64,000 nt of DNA from Phaeospirillum tilakii. GTDB lineage: Bacteria; Pseudomonadota; Alphaproteobacteria; Rhodospirillales; Magnetospirillaceae. Location: NCBI RefSeq assembly GCF_042683125.1, contig NZ_JBHUIY010000001.1:161670-225669 (forward strand), read 5' to 3'. Of the stretch, positions 7,614 through 16,983 are shown piece after piece. Position numbers and translations under genes: made by a program. The stretch's first letter is position 1. The number at the start of each line of letters is the position of its first letter. The notes under the pieces are model-generated. The model was not told where the DNA came from. It did not search any database and saw nothing but the letters and a program-made list of their open reading frames with translations.

Positions 7614-8540
7614 ATGGCCGAGATTACCGCTTCGCTCGTCAAGGAGCTGCGCGAGAAGACTGGCGCCGGCATGATGGATTGCAAGAAGGCGCTCAACGAG
7701 ACCGCCGGCGAGCTTGAGGCCGCCATCGACTGGCTGCGCAAGAAGGGCCTCGCCGCCGCCGCCAAGAAGGCCGGCCGCGTCGCCGCCGAGGGTCTGGTCG
7801 GCCTCGCCGCCGAAGGCACCCGTGGCGTGGTGGTCGAAGTCAACGCCGAGACCGATTTCGTCGCCCGCAACGACCAGTTCCAGGGCTTCGTCGCCGGCGT
7901 GGCCCAGGTGGCCCTCGCGGTCGGCGATGACGTCGAGGCGATCAAGGCCGCCGCCTTCCCGGGCGCGGACAAGACTGTCGGCGACCAGCTGACCGGCCTG
8001 ATCGCCACCATCGGCGAGAACATGAACCTGCGCCGCGCGGTGCGGCTCGAGGTCGCCCAGGGCGTGGTCGCCTCCTACGTCCACACCCAGGTCGCCCCCG
8101 GCCTCGGCAAGATCGGCTGCCTGGTCGCGCTCGAATCCGCCGCCGACGCCGGCAAGCTGGCCGAGCTCGGCCGGCAGATCGCGATGCATGTCGCCGCCGC
8201 CAACCCGCTGTTCCTCGATCCGAGCGTGGTCGATACCTCGGCGCTCGACCGTGAGCGCGCGGTGCTGACCGAGCAGGCCCAGGCCTCGGGCAAGCCGGCC
8301 AACGTCATCGAGAAGATGGTCGAAGGCCGCATCCGCAAGTACTACGAAGAAGTCTGTCTGTCCGAGCAGGTGTTCGTGATCGACCAGGAGAGCAAGATCT
8401 CCAAGCTGATCGAAGCCAAGGGCAAGGAATTCGGCGCGCCGATCAAGCTGGCCGGTTTCGCCCGCTTCGCGCTCGGCGAGGGCATCGAGAAGGAACAGAG
8501 CGACTTCGCCGCCGAAGTCGCCGCCCAGCTCGGCCGCTGA
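7614..8540 (+). CDS. tsf: Elongation factor Ts
   Basis: 308 residues; the nucleotide-exchange factor that recycles EF-Tu from GDP to GTP form. It has the N-terminal UBA-like motif V-K-E-L-R-E-K-T-G-A-G-M-M-D-C-K-K-A-L and the T-D-F-V-A-R-N core motif near residue 80. Length fits the long bacterial form. The ATG at 7614 follows a CTGGAG ribosome site, giving the canonical M-A-E-I-T-A-S-L-V. It belongs to the rpsB operon. Confidence 0.98.
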   Translation: MAEITASLVKELREKTGAGMMDCKKALNETAGELEAAIDWLRKKGLAAAAKKAGRVAAEGLVGLAAEGTRGVVVEVNAETDFVARNDQFQGFVAGVAQVALAVGDDVEAIKAAAFPGADKTVGDQLTGLIATIGENMNLRRAVRLEVAQGVVASYVHTQVAPGLGKIGCLVALESAADAGKLAELGRQIAMHVAAANPLFLDPSVVDTSALDRERAVLTEQAQASGKPANVIEKMVEGRIRKYYEEVCLSEQVFVIDQESKISKLIEAKGKEFGAPIKLAGFARFALGEGIEKEQSDFAAEVAAQLGR

Positions 8541-8550
8541 TCTCCGCCGC

Positions 8551-8610
8551 ACCGGGCGTCCCACCCCCTCCCGTCCGAACGGGCGGGAGCCGGGTGGGGC
8601 GCCCGGTGTG
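8551..8610 (+). terminator. Large GC hairpin between tsf and pyrH
   Basis: ACCGGGCGTCCCACCC pairs with GGGTGGGGCGCCCGGT, and a second stem (CTCCCGTCC with GGGCGGGAG) lies inside. There is no U-tract. It starts 11 bases after the tsf stop and could act as a processing or attenuation site. Confidence 0.45.
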
Positions 8611-8743
8611 ACCCGGCGCGGCCCCGCGACAACAGGGGCGACAGCGGGACGGAATGGTGTATGATCGCCGCCGCCCGGCCCCGACCCGTCCCGAGGGGCG
8701 CGCCTTTCGGCCTTTCGCGCCACCAAGTCCCCAAAGGGAGTCC

Positions 8744-9466
8744 ATGGCCAGCGACGCACTTTACCGCCGCGTTCTTCTCAAGATTTCCGGGGAGGGCCTG
8801 ATGGGCCCGCAGGCGTACGGGCTTGACCCCGCCACCCTCGACCGGGTTGCCGGGGAAGTCGAATCGGTGCGGGCCCTCGGGGTCGAGGTCGGCATCGTCA
8901 TCGGCGGCGGGAATATCTTCCGGGGGGTCAAGGGCGCCGCCAACGGGATGGAGCGGGCCGCCGCCGACAATGTCGGCATGCTCGCCACCGTGATCAACGC
9001 CCTGTCGTTGCAGAACGCGCTGGAACGGCGCGGCGTGGCGACCCGGGTGCAGTCGGCGGTGACCATGCCGACCGTCTGCGAGAGCTTCATCCGCCGCCGC
9101 GCCATCCGCCATCTGGAAAAGGGGCGGGTGGTGATCTTCGCCGGCGGCACCGGCAATCCGTTTTTCACCACCGATACCGCCGCCGCCCTGCGCGGGGTCG
9201 AGATGGGCTGCGACGCCCTGCTCAAGGCCACCCAGGTCGACGGGGTCTATTCCGCCGATCCGAAGAAGGATCCGGGCGCGGTCCGCTACGACCACCTGAC
9301 CTTCGACGAGGCGCTGGCCCGCAACCTCGCGGTGATGGACACCGCGGCGATCGCGCTGTGTCGCGAGAACCGGATGCCGATCGTCGTGTTCGATCTGCAC
9401 CGTCCCGGCGCGTTCGCCCAGGTGATCACCGGCCAGGGCCGCTACACCACCATCGAGAACGAGTAG
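8744..9466 (+). CDS. pyrH: UMP kinase
   Basis: 240 residues; phosphorylates UMP to UDP with ATP, the pyrimidine step feeding RNA and UDP-sugar synthesis. Amino-acid-kinase-fold signatures: L-K-I-S-G-E near residue 11, G-I-V-I-G-G-G-N-I-F-R-G near 51-62, and T-D-T-A-A-A-L-R near 145. The ATG at 8744 follows AAGGGAG. The upstream frame is open only because of GC content. The neighbouring tsf and frr give the usual gene order. Confidence 0.97.
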   Translation: MASDALYRRVLLKISGEGLMGPQAYGLDPATLDRVAGEVESVRALGVEVGIVIGGGNIFRGVKGAANGMERAAADNVGMLATVINALSLQNALERRGVATRVQSAVTMPTVCESFIRRRAIRHLEKGRVVIFAGGTGNPFFTTDTAAALRGVEMGCDALLKATQVDGVYSADPKKDPGAVRYDHLTFDEALARNLAVMDTAAIALCRENRMPIVVFDLHRPGAFAQVITGQGRYTTIENE

Positions 9467-9480
9467 AAAGGGGTTCGAAC

Positions 9481-10053
9481 GTGTCTGTCCCGACCACCTG
9501 GAGCGACCTCAAGAAGGACATCGTCCGGCGCATGGACAGCGCCGTCGATGTGCTCAAGAAGGATTTTTCCGGCCTGCGCTCCGGCCGCGCCTCGGTCAAC
9601 CTGCTCGACCCGGTGGTGGTCGAGGCCTACGGTCAGACCATGCCGCTCAGCCAGTGCGGCACCGTCGGCGTGCCCGAGCCGCGCATGCTGACCGTGCAGG
9701 TGTGGGACAAGGGGCTGGTCAAGGCGGTGGAGAAGGCGATCGTCAATGCCGGCCTCGGCCTCAACCCGCAGGCCGACGGCCAGCTGATCCGCGTGCCGAT
9801 TCCGCCGCTCAACGAGGAGCGCCGCAAGGAACTCCAGAAGGTCGCCGGCAAGTACAGCGAGCAGGCCCGCATCTCGGTCCGCAACGTCCGCCGCGACGGC
9901 ATGGACAGCCTCAAGAAGCTCGAAAAGGAGGGGCATCTCTCCGAGGACGAGATCAAGAAGCACGAAAAGGAAGTCCAGGCGATCACCGACGACACGATCA
10001 AGAAGATCGATGATCTGCTTGCCGCCAAGGAAAAAGAAATCATTCAGGTGTGA
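9481..10053 (+). CDS. frr: Ribosome-recycling factor
   Basis: 190 residues; splits post-termination ribosomes together with EF-G. The two-domain family signatures are present: L-R-S-G-R-A-S near residue 31, V-P-E-P-R-M-L, and the C-terminal coiled coil G-K-Y-S-E-Q-A-R-I-S-V-R-N-V-R-R-D. GTG at 9481 is the start: it lies 6 bases after AAAGGGG and no ATG fits. It follows pyrH by 14 bases. Confidence 0.97.
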   Translation: MSVPTTWSDLKKDIVRRMDSAVDVLKKDFSGLRSGRASVNLLDPVVVEAYGQTMPLSQCGTVGVPEPRMLTVQVWDKGLVKAVEKAIVNAGLGLNPQADGQLIRVPIPPLNEERRKELQKVAGKYSEQARISVRNVRRDGMDSLKKLEKEGHLSEDEIKKHEKEVQAITDDTIKKIDDLLAAKEKEIIQV

Positions 10054-10058
10054 CGGGC

Positions 10059-10793
10059 ATGGAAGCCTCCTCTCCCCTTGCCGCCGATCCGCCGCCGCCG
10101 CCGGTCCATGTCGCCATCATCATGGACGGCAACGGCCGCTGGGCTCGTTCCCGTGGCCTGCCCCGTACCGCCGGCCACAAGCGCGGGGCGGAATCCGTGC
10201 GGCGCACGGTCGAAGCGGCGCGGGAGATGGGGGTGTCCTATCTGACCCTCTACGGCTTCTCGTCGGAAAACTGGAAACGTCCGGCCGGCGAGATCGCCGA
10301 TCTGATGGGGCTGCTGCGGCTGTATCTGCGCAACGAGATCAACGCGCTGCACAAGAACGGCATCCGCCTCAAGGTGATCGGCGAGCGGTCGCGCCTTGGC
10401 CCCGACATCGTCAGGATGATCGAGGAGGCCGAGGCCCGCACCGAGGGCAACGTCGATCTGACCCTAGTGCTGGCGCTGTCCTATGGCGGGCGGCAGGAGA
10501 TCGTCGAGGCGACCCGGGCGGTGGCCCGCGCCGTCGCCGCCGGCGGCCTCGCTCCCGATCAGGTCGATGAAAGCGTGGTCGGCGCCCATCTGTTCACCGC
10601 CGGGATCCCCGATCCCGATCTGATCATCCGCACCAGCGGCGAGCAGCGCATCAGCAATTTCCTGCTGTGGCAGGGCGCCTATGCCGAACTGGTGTTCATC
10701 GAGACCCTGTGGCCGGATTTCGGCCGGGCCGAACTGGAAACCGCGCTGCGCGACTTCCATCGTCGCGACCGGCGCTTCGGCGGGGCGAGGTAG
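10059..10793 (+). CDS. uppS: Isoprenyl transferase, undecaprenyl diphosphate synthase type
   Basis: 244 residues; a cis-prenyltransferase that extends farnesyl-PP to the C55 lipid carrier for peptidoglycan and LPS. Signature motifs: I-I-M-D-G-N-G-R-W-A near residue 22, H-K-R-G-A near 40, Y-G-F-S-S-E-N-W-K-R-P near 65-75, and R-T-S-G-E-Q-R-I-S-N-F-L-L-W-Q near 195. ATG 10059 starts 5 bases after frr; a GTG at 10050 overlapping the frr stop is an alternative. cdsA begins 8 bases downstream, so coupling is likely. Confidence 0.96.
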   Translation: MEASSPLAADPPPPPVHVAIIMDGNGRWARSRGLPRTAGHKRGAESVRRTVEAAREMGVSYLTLYGFSSENWKRPAGEIADLMGLLRLYLRNEINALHKNGIRLKVIGERSRLGPDIVRMIEEAEARTEGNVDLTLVLALSYGGRQEIVEATRAVARAVAAGGLAPDQVDESVVGAHLFTAGIPDPDLIIRTSGEQRISNFLLWQGAYAELVFIETLWPDFGRAELETALRDFHRRDRRFGGAR

Positions 10794-10801
10794 AGCGCGA
10801 C

Positions 10802-11590
10802 TTGCTGAAGACCCGTACCCTGTCGGCCCTGGTCCTGGCCCCGCCCGCCCTGCTGGCGGCCTGGGCCGGCGGCTATCCCTTCGCCCTGCTCGCCGCCGTC
10901 GCCTCGGCGCTGATGTGCTGGGAATGGCACCGCATCGCCTGCGGCGGCTTCGGCACCGCCGGCAAGCTGTCGGCCGTGTTCTGTGCCGTCGCCGCGCTGT
11001 GGACGGTGCATGATCCGGATTCGGCGCTGGTGATGGTCGGCGTCGCCAGCCTGCTGTCGTTCCTGCTGGTCTGTCCGGTGCATGGCCGCCGGCTGTGGTC
11101 GGGGCTGGGGGCGCTTTATGTCGGCCTGCCGACGGTGGCGCTGGTGTGGCTGCGCGGCGAGCCGGTGCATGGCGCGGCGACGGTGTGGTGGCTGCTGCTG
11201 GCGGTGTGGGCGACCGATATCGGCGCCTATGCCGCGGGCCGCACCTTCGGCGGGCCGCTGCTGATGCCCCGGGTCAGCCCGAAGAAGACCTGGTCCGGCC
11301 TGCTCGGCGGGATGGGCTGCGCCGCCCTGGCCGGGGCCGGGGTGGCCTGGGCCGAGGGAGTGGCGGGCCTGCCGTGGGTGGCGCTGGCCAGCGCCGGCCT
11401 TGCCGTGGTGGCCCAGGCCGGCGACCTGTTCGAATCCTGGGTCAAGCGCCGCTGGGGGGTCAAGGATTCGAGCGGAATCATTCCCGGCCATGGCGGGGTG
11501 CTCGACCGCGTCGATGGCCTGCTGGCGGCGGCGGCGGCGGTGGCCCTGCTGGCCCTGCTGACCGGTCGCGCGGTTCTGAGCTGGTCGTGA
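10802..11590 (+). CDS. cdsA: Phosphatidate cytidylyltransferase (CDP-diacylglycerol synthase)
   Basis: 262 residues and strongly hydrophobic, with about seven membrane segments. It makes CDP-diacylglycerol from phosphatidate and CTP for phospholipid synthesis. The C-terminal signature is S-P-K-K-T-W-S-G-L-L-G-G with G-D-L-F-E-S-W-V-K-R-R, then V-K-D-S-S-G-I-I-P-G-H-G-G-V-L-D-R-x-D. No ATG exists near the N-terminus. TTG at 10802, 8 bases after uppS, is the best start, giving L-L-K-T-R-T-L-S-A-L-V-L. Confidence 0.93.
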   Translation: MLKTRTLSALVLAPPALLAAWAGGYPFALLAAVASALMCWEWHRIACGGFGTAGKLSAVFCAVAALWTVHDPDSALVMVGVASLLSFLLVCPVHGRRLWSGLGALYVGLPTVALVWLRGEPVHGAATVWWLLLAVWATDIGAYAAGRTFGGPLLMPRVSPKKTWSGLLGGMGCAALAGAGVAWAEGVAGLPWVALASAGLAVVAQAGDLFESWVKRRWGVKDSSGIIPGHGGVLDRVDGLLAAAAAVALLALLTGRAVLSWS

Positions 11591-11624
11591 CGACCATCTT
11601 TTCCTGATGAGAGTGAGGGGGGTT

Positions 11625-12785
11625 ATGAGCGCAAGGCGTGGGGTGACGATTCTCGGCTCGACCGGTTCGATCGGGCGCAATACCGTCGAACTGGTCGAGG
11701 CCAGTCCGGAGCTGTACCGCGTCGAGGCGCTGGTGGCCAATTCCCGCGTCGACATCCTGGCCGATCAGGTCCGCCGGCTGAAGCCCCGGGTGGCGGTGGT
11801 CGCCGATGAATCCGCCTATCCGGCGCTGAAGGAGGCGCTGGCCGGCACCGGCACCGAGGTCGCCGCCGGCGCCGCCGCGGTGGCCGATGCCGCCGATCTG
11901 CCGGCCGAGTGGGTGATGGCCTCGATCGTCGGCGCCGCCGGCCTCGCGCCGACGCTGCGGGCGATCCGGCGCGGCGCCACCATCGGGCTGGCCAACAAGG
12001 AAGTGCTGGTCTGTGCCGGCTCGCTGGTGATGGCCGAGATCGAGACCCATGGCGCCACCCTGGTGCCGGTCGATTCCGAGCATTCGGCGATCTTCCAGGT
12101 GCTCGACACCCGCCAGCGCGATCAGGTCGAGAAGATCATCCTCACCGCCTCGGGCGGGCCGTTCCGCACCAAGGACCGCGCCTACATGGCGAATGTGACG
12201 CCGGAACAGGCGGTGGCCCATCCCAACTGGTCGATGGGGGCCAAGATCTCGGTCGATTCCGCCTCGATGTTCAACAAGGGGCTCGAGATGATCGAGGCCT
12301 ACCACCTGTTCGGCATGCCGGAAGAGCAGATCGACGTGGTGGTGCATCCGCAGTCGGTGGTGCATTCGCTGGTGGCCTATCGCGACGGCTCGGTGCTGGC
12401 CCAGCTCGGCTCGCCCGACATGCGGACCCCGATTTCCCTGGCGCTGGGCTGGCCCAACCGCATCCCGGCCCCGGTGCCGCGGCTCGATCTGGCCGCCATC
12501 GCCACCCTGACCTTCGAGGCGCCCGACCCCGAGCGCTTCCCGGCGCTGCGGCTGGCGCGCGAGGCGATGCGGGCCGGCTCGTCGGTGACGGCGGTGCTCA
12601 ACGCCGCCAACGAGGTGGCGGTGGCCGCCTTCCTCGGCCGCCGCATCGGCTTCCTTGACATCGCCCGGGTGGTCGAGAAGACCATCGACGGCGTCAATCA
12701 TCGCGACCTCGGCTCGATCGAGGACGTTCTCGCCCAGGATCAGGCGGCGCGGCGCCATGCCGAGTCGGTGATCGGGCAGCTTTGA
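11625..12785 (+). CDS. dxr: 1-deoxy-D-xylulose 5-phosphate reductoisomerase
   Basis: 386 residues; the NADPH-dependent second step of the MEP isoprenoid pathway, feeding UppS and, in this kind of organism, hopanoids. The nucleotide-binding start is V-T-I-L-G-S-T-G-S-I-G. The metal and substrate site is in P-V-D-S-E-H-S-A-I-F near residue 145, with S-M-G-A-K-I-S-V-D-S-A-S-M-F-N-K-G near 205. ATG 11625 is preceded by GAGGGGGG and preferred over an in-frame ATG at 11607. It precedes rseP by 19 bases. Confidence 0.97.
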   Translation: MSARRGVTILGSTGSIGRNTVELVEASPELYRVEALVANSRVDILADQVRRLKPRVAVVADESAYPALKEALAGTGTEVAAGAAAVADAADLPAEWVMASIVGAAGLAPTLRAIRRGATIGLANKEVLVCAGSLVMAEIETHGATLVPVDSEHSAIFQVLDTRQRDQVEKIILTASGGPFRTKDRAYMANVTPEQAVAHPNWSMGAKISVDSASMFNKGLEMIEAYHLFGMPEEQIDVVVHPQSVVHSLVAYRDGSVLAQLGSPDMRTPISLALGWPNRIPAPVPRLDLAAIATLTFEAPDPERFPALRLAREAMRAGSSVTAVLNAANEVAVAAFLGRRIGFLDIARVVEKTIDGVNHRDLGSIEDVLAQDQAARRHAESVIGQL

Positions 12786-12804
12786 ACAACCAGAGGCCCG
12801 CCCG

Positions 12805-13962
12805 ATGGATTTGTCCCTTCTGCTGACCAACGTGCTGCATGGCGTGTGGTACTACGTGGTGATCTTCCTGGTGATCATCACCGTGGTGGTGTTCGTCCAC
12901 GAGTTGGGGCATTACCTGGTGGCGCGGGCCAACGGGGTGCGGGTCGAGGTGTTCTCGATCGGCTTCGGCCCGGAATTGTGGGGCTGGAACACCAGGACCG
13001 GCACCCGCTGGCGGGTGGCGCTGTTCCCGCTCGGCGGTTATGTCCGCTTCTTCGGCGACGCCGACGCCGCCTCGGCCACGCCCGAGCCGCGCGAGCTGAC
13101 CGAGGAGGAGAAATCCTGGTCGTTCCAGCACAAGCGGCTGGGGCAGCGGGCGGCGGTGGTGGCGGCCGGGCCGGCCGCCAATCTGGTGTTCGCGGTGCTG
13201 GGTCTGGCCGGGCTGTTCATGGTGCTGGGCCAGCCGGTGACCGAGCCGGTGGTGGGCGGCGTGTTCCCCGGCACCGCCGCCGAGGCCGCCGGGATCCAGG
13301 TCGGCGACCGGGTGGTGGCGATCAACGGCCGCGCGGTCGAGCGGTTCCAGGACATCCAGCGCATCGTCCGGCTCGAGATCGAGCAGCCGCTCGAACTGAC
13401 GCTGAAGCGCGGCGACGAGACCCTGACCATCAGCGCCCGGCCGCGCATCGACCTGCGCAAGGGCCTGTTCGGCGACATGGAAAAGGTGCCGGTGCTCGGC
13501 GTGTCGGCCAATCCGGCCAGCACCCGGGTGATCCATCACGGCCCGATTTCGGCGCTGGGCGAATCCCTGTCCGAAACCGGGGCGATGGTGCGGGCCACCT
13601 TCGTCGGCATCGGCCAGATGATCAGCGGCACCCGCAATTCCGACGAACTGGGCGGGCCGATCCGCATCGCCAAGGGGGCGGGCGAGGCGGCCCAGCTCGG
13701 CCTGTCGAGCGTGATCTACTACACCATCCTGCTGTCGCTGAATCTTGGTCTGATCAACCTTTTTCCTATCCCGGTTCTCGATGGCGGCCACCTTCTTTTC
13801 TATGCCGTGGAGGCGATCCTTGGCCGGCCTCTTGGCGAGCGCGCCCAAGAATATGGTTTTCGAATCGGGCTGTTTCTGGTATTGGCCTTAATGATCTTCG
13901 CGACCCGCAATGACATTGTGGCCTTGCCGGTCTGGGACGCGGTCGTTCGGCTGTTCTCGTGA
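12805..13962 (+). CDS. rseP: Site-2 (M50) intramembrane zinc protease RseP
   Basis: 385 residues. The first membrane segment carries the zinc motif H-E-L-G-H at 32-36. A PDZ domain (G-I-Q-V-G-D-R-V-V-A-I-N-G) is near 160-230. The second motif L-D-G-G-H is near 329, followed by another membrane span. In enterobacteria RseP cuts RseA to release sigma-E; in alphaproteobacteria its substrates are less clear. It lies between dxr and bamA as in most proteobacteria. Confidence 0.95.
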   Translation: MDLSLLLTNVLHGVWYYVVIFLVIITVVVFVHELGHYLVARANGVRVEVFSIGFGPELWGWNTRTGTRWRVALFPLGGYVRFFGDADAASATPEPRELTEEEKSWSFQHKRLGQRAAVVAAGPAANLVFAVLGLAGLFMVLGQPVTEPVVGGVFPGTAAEAAGIQVGDRVVAINGRAVERFQDIQRIVRLEIEQPLELTLKRGDETLTISARPRIDLRKGLFGDMEKVPVLGVSANPASTRVIHHGPISALGESLSETGAMVRATFVGIGQMISGTRNSDELGGPIRIAKGAGEAAQLGLSSVIYYTILLSLNLGLINLFPIPVLDGGHLLFYAVEAILGRPLGERAQEYGFRIGLFLVLALMIFATRNDIVALPVWDAVVRLFS

Positions 13963-14005
13963 CCCCACGCCGGGGCGGAGCATTGGGCTGGCAAGGGAGA
14001 CACCG

Positions 14006-16279
14006 ATGGGCGTAAGGCTGTGGACCGGGGTGGTGGCGGGCCTGGTGATGGTCTCGGCCGCGGGCCCCGTCTGGGCCCAGGCGTCCGGCCAGATCCGCTC
14101 GGTGGTGGTGCAGGGCACCCAGCGCATCGAAGTGGATAGCGTCCGTTCCTACATGACCCTGACCGAGGGCGATCCATTCGATCCCGAGCGGATCGACCGG
14201 TCGCTGAAGGCGCTGTATGACACCGGCCTGTTCGCCGACGTCACCATCCGCCAGGACGGCGACACCCTGGTGGTGCGGGTGGTCGAAAACCCGATCATCA
14301 ACCGCATCGCCTTCGAGGGGAACCGCAAGCTCAAGCAGGACCAGCTCTTGTCCGAGGTCCAGCTCAAGCCGCGCACGGTCTACACCCGCACCAAGGTCCA
14401 GGCCGACGTCAAGCGCATCCTCGACCTCTACCGCCGCAACGGCCGTTTCGCCGCGACGGTCGAGCCGAAGATCATCCAGCTCGAACAGAACCGCGTCGAT
14501 CTGGTCTACGAGATCAGCGAGGGCCAGCCGACCTACGTCCGCCGCATCGCCTTCGTCGGCAACCGCCGCTATGCCGAGGACAATCTGCGCGAGGTGTTGC
14601 AGACCAAGGAGGAACGCTGGTACCGCTTCCTCAGCTCGGACGACACCTACGATCCCGATCGCGTCACCTATGACCGCGAGCTGCTGCGCCGCTTCTATCT
14701 GAAGCGCGGCTATGCCGATTTCCGCGTCGCCTCGGCGATCGCCGAACTGACCCCCGACCGCGAGGGGTTCTTCATCACCTACACCCTCGACGAGGGCGAA
14801 CGGTACAAGTTCGGCAAATCGACCATCACCAGCAGCCTGCGCGACCTCAAGGTCGAGGACCTCCAGCCGCTGGTGGTCAGCCAGGAAGGCGACTGGTACA
14901 ACGCCGATCAGGTCGAGGACATCGTCCAGAAGCTGACCGACGCGATCGGCACCAAGGGCTACGCCTTCGTCGATGTGCGGCCGCAGGTCAACCGCAACCG
15001 CGACACCAAGATCATCGATGTCACCTACGACATCCAGGAAGGCCCCCGGGTGTTCGTCGAGCGGATCGACATCAACGGCAACGTCCGCACCCTCGACAAG
15101 GTGATCCGGCGCGAGTTCCGGCTGGTCGAGGGCGACGCCTTCAACACCGCCAAGCTGCGCCGCTCGCGCGAGCGGCTGAAGGACCTCAATTTCTTCGAGA
15201 AGGCCGAGGTCACCAACGTTCCGTCCGACACCGCGCCCGACCGCACCGTGATCAAGGTCGACGTGCAGGAGAAATCGACCGGCGAACTGAGCTTCGGCGT
15301 CGGCTGGTCGAGCCAGATCGGCCCGCTGCTCGAAGCCTCGATCCGCGAGCGCAACCTGCTCGGCCGTGGCCAGGACGTCACCCTGTCCGGCACGCTGGCC
15401 GCCAGCCGGTCCCAGCTCAATTTCTCGTTCACCGAGCCCTATTTCCTCGATCACGACATCGCCGCCGGCTTCGACCTGTTCGCGGTGGTGCGCGAGAACG
15501 AAACCAGCAGCTCGTACAATTCCCGCACCATCGGCGGCGACACCCGGATGGCCTACGCCATCAACGACCACCTGCGTCAGGACTGGAAATACACCCTGAA
15601 GCAGGACAAGGTGACCAACGTCGATTCGACCTCGCCCTACATCCTGGAACAGCTCGGCTCGCGCGTCACCTCGTCGGTTTCCACCGGCCTGACCTACGAT
15701 CAGCGCGACAGCCGGATCGACCCGGGCGAGGGCTATTTCCTCCGCAGCTCGGCCGAATTCGCCGGCCTTGGCGGCGATGCCCGTTACGTCCGCGGCATGC
15801 TGTCGGGCGGTCAGTACTTCACCCTGGCCGACAAGGTGGTGCTGGCGCTGACCACCACCAACGGCTACATCGCCGGCCTGGGCCAGAAGGTGCGGATCAC
15901 CGACCGCTTCTTCGTCGGCGGCGACAGCCTGCGCGGCTTCGCCACCGGCGGCGTCGGTCCGCGCGACAAGAACACCGGCGACGCGCTGGGCGGGGTGTGG
16001 ATGGCCACCGGCAGCGCCCAGGTCCGTTTCCCGCTCGGCCTGCCCGAGGAATTCGGCGTCACCGGCGAGGCCTTCACCGATGTCGGCACCGTCGGCCCGA
16101 CCGACGTCAACGACAGTTCGGGGGTGGAGCAGTCGAGTGCGATGCGGATGTCGATCGGCGTCGGCGTCGGCTGGAAGTCGCCGATGGGGCCGTTGACCCT
16201 CGATTTCGGCATCCCGCTGATGAAGGAAAACTACGACAAGAAGGAACTGATCAAGTTCAACTTCGGCACCAAATTCTGA
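14006..16279 (+). CDS. bamA: Outer-membrane assembly factor BamA
   Basis: 757 residues. A signal peptide at 1-26 ends W-A-Q. Five POTRA repeats cover about 27-350, and a C-terminal Omp85 beta-barrel ends in F-N-F-G-T-K-F with terminal Phe. The barrel signature V-R-I-T-D-R-F-F-V-G-G-D-S-L-R-G-F is near 640. BamA inserts beta-barrel proteins into the outer membrane. The ATG at 14006 follows AAGGGAGA and is the only start that gives a signal peptide. Confidence 0.97.
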   Translation: MGVRLWTGVVAGLVMVSAAGPVWAQASGQIRSVVVQGTQRIEVDSVRSYMTLTEGDPFDPERIDRSLKALYDTGLFADVTIRQDGDTLVVRVVENPIINRIAFEGNRKLKQDQLLSEVQLKPRTVYTRTKVQADVKRILDLYRRNGRFAATVEPKIIQLEQNRVDLVYEISEGQPTYVRRIAFVGNRRYAEDNLREVLQTKEERWYRFLSSDDTYDPDRVTYDRELLRRFYLKRGYADFRVASAIAELTPDREGFFITYTLDEGERYKFGKSTITSSLRDLKVEDLQPLVVSQEGDWYNADQVEDIVQKLTDAIGTKGYAFVDVRPQVNRNRDTKIIDVTYDIQEGPRVFVERIDINGNVRTLDKVIRREFRLVEGDAFNTAKLRRSRERLKDLNFFEKAEVTNVPSDTAPDRTVIKVDVQEKSTGELSFGVGWSSQIGPLLEASIRERNLLGRGQDVTLSGTLAASRSQLNFSFTEPYFLDHDIAAGFDLFAVVRENETSSSYNSRTIGGDTRMAYAINDHLRQDWKYTLKQDKVTNVDSTSPYILEQLGSRVTSSVSTGLTYDQRDSRIDPGEGYFLRSSAEFAGLGGDARYVRGMLSGGQYFTLADKVVLALTTTNGYIAGLGQKVRITDRFFVGGDSLRGFATGGVGPRDKNTGDALGGVWMATGSAQVRFPLGLPEEFGVTGEAFTDVGTVGPTDVNDSSGVEQSSAMRMSIGVGVGWKSPMGPLTLDFGIPLMKENYDKKELIKFNFGTKF

Positions 16280-16323
16280 TCCCGGCCGGGGCCGAACGCC
16301 CCGGCGGATCGCGGCGGATACCC

Positions 16324-16977
16324 ATGGCGGCAATGACCAACAGACTTGGATCGGGGCCGGGCACCCCGCCGGCGCCGCGTCGCGCGGCGGCCTGGCTGGT
16401 GCTGGCGGCGGCGCTGTTGCTGACCGGCCCGGGCCGGGCGGCCGAGGGGGCGCCGGCCGCCGCCCCGGTGCCGCCGGTTTCGATCATCATCGTCGACGTC
16501 CAGCAGGCCCAGCGCGAGTCCCAGGCCGGCAAGGCGCTGATCGGTCAGCGCGACCGCTATCAGCAGAGCTTCCAGGCCGATTTCAACGCCGCCCGCCAGC
16601 GGCTGGAGGCCAGCGATCAGGCGCTGGCCCGCCAGAAGGGGACGATGTCGCAGGAGGCCTACGACCAGAAGGTCAAGGAACTCGAACAGCAGGTGGTGGC
16701 GTTCCAGCGCCGCACCCAGCTTGCGGTGCGCGCCCTCGAGAAATCGAGCGAGGCCGCCGCCGCCGAACTGACCAACGCCATCCTCAGCGCCACCGGCGAG
16801 ATCGCCAGCGAACGCGGTGCCGCCCTGGTGCTGCCCAAGCAGCAGGTGGTGCTGCACGAGCCGAGCATGGACATCACCGCCCAGGTGATCGAACGGGTCA
16901 ACCGCCGCCTGCCCAGCATCACGTTTCCTGAGCCGGTGGTGGAGGAGTCCGCGCCGGCCAAATCGGGGAGAAAATAG
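16324..16977 (+). CDS. skp: OmpH/Skp family periplasmic chaperone
   Basis: 217 residues. The N-terminus is long for a signal peptide (about 40 residues, hydrophobic core A-A-A-W-L-V-L-A-A-A-L-L-L). The mature protein opens with I-I-I-V-D-V-Q-Q-A-Q, typical of OmpH, followed by a charged, helical coiled-coil region at about 75-170. Skp trimers carry unfolded outer-membrane proteins to BamA, encoded just upstream. lpxD starts 6 bases after its stop. Confidence 0.88.
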   Translation: MAAMTNRLGSGPGTPPAPRRAAAWLVLAAALLLTGPGRAAEGAPAAAPVPPVSIIIVDVQQAQRESQAGKALIGQRDRYQQSFQADFNAARQRLEASDQALARQKGTMSQEAYDQKVKELEQQVVAFQRRTQLAVRALEKSSEAAAAELTNAILSATGEIASERGAALVLPKQQVVLHEPSMDITAQVIERVNRRLPSITFPEPVVEESAPAKSGRK

Positions 16978-16983
16978 CCGCCC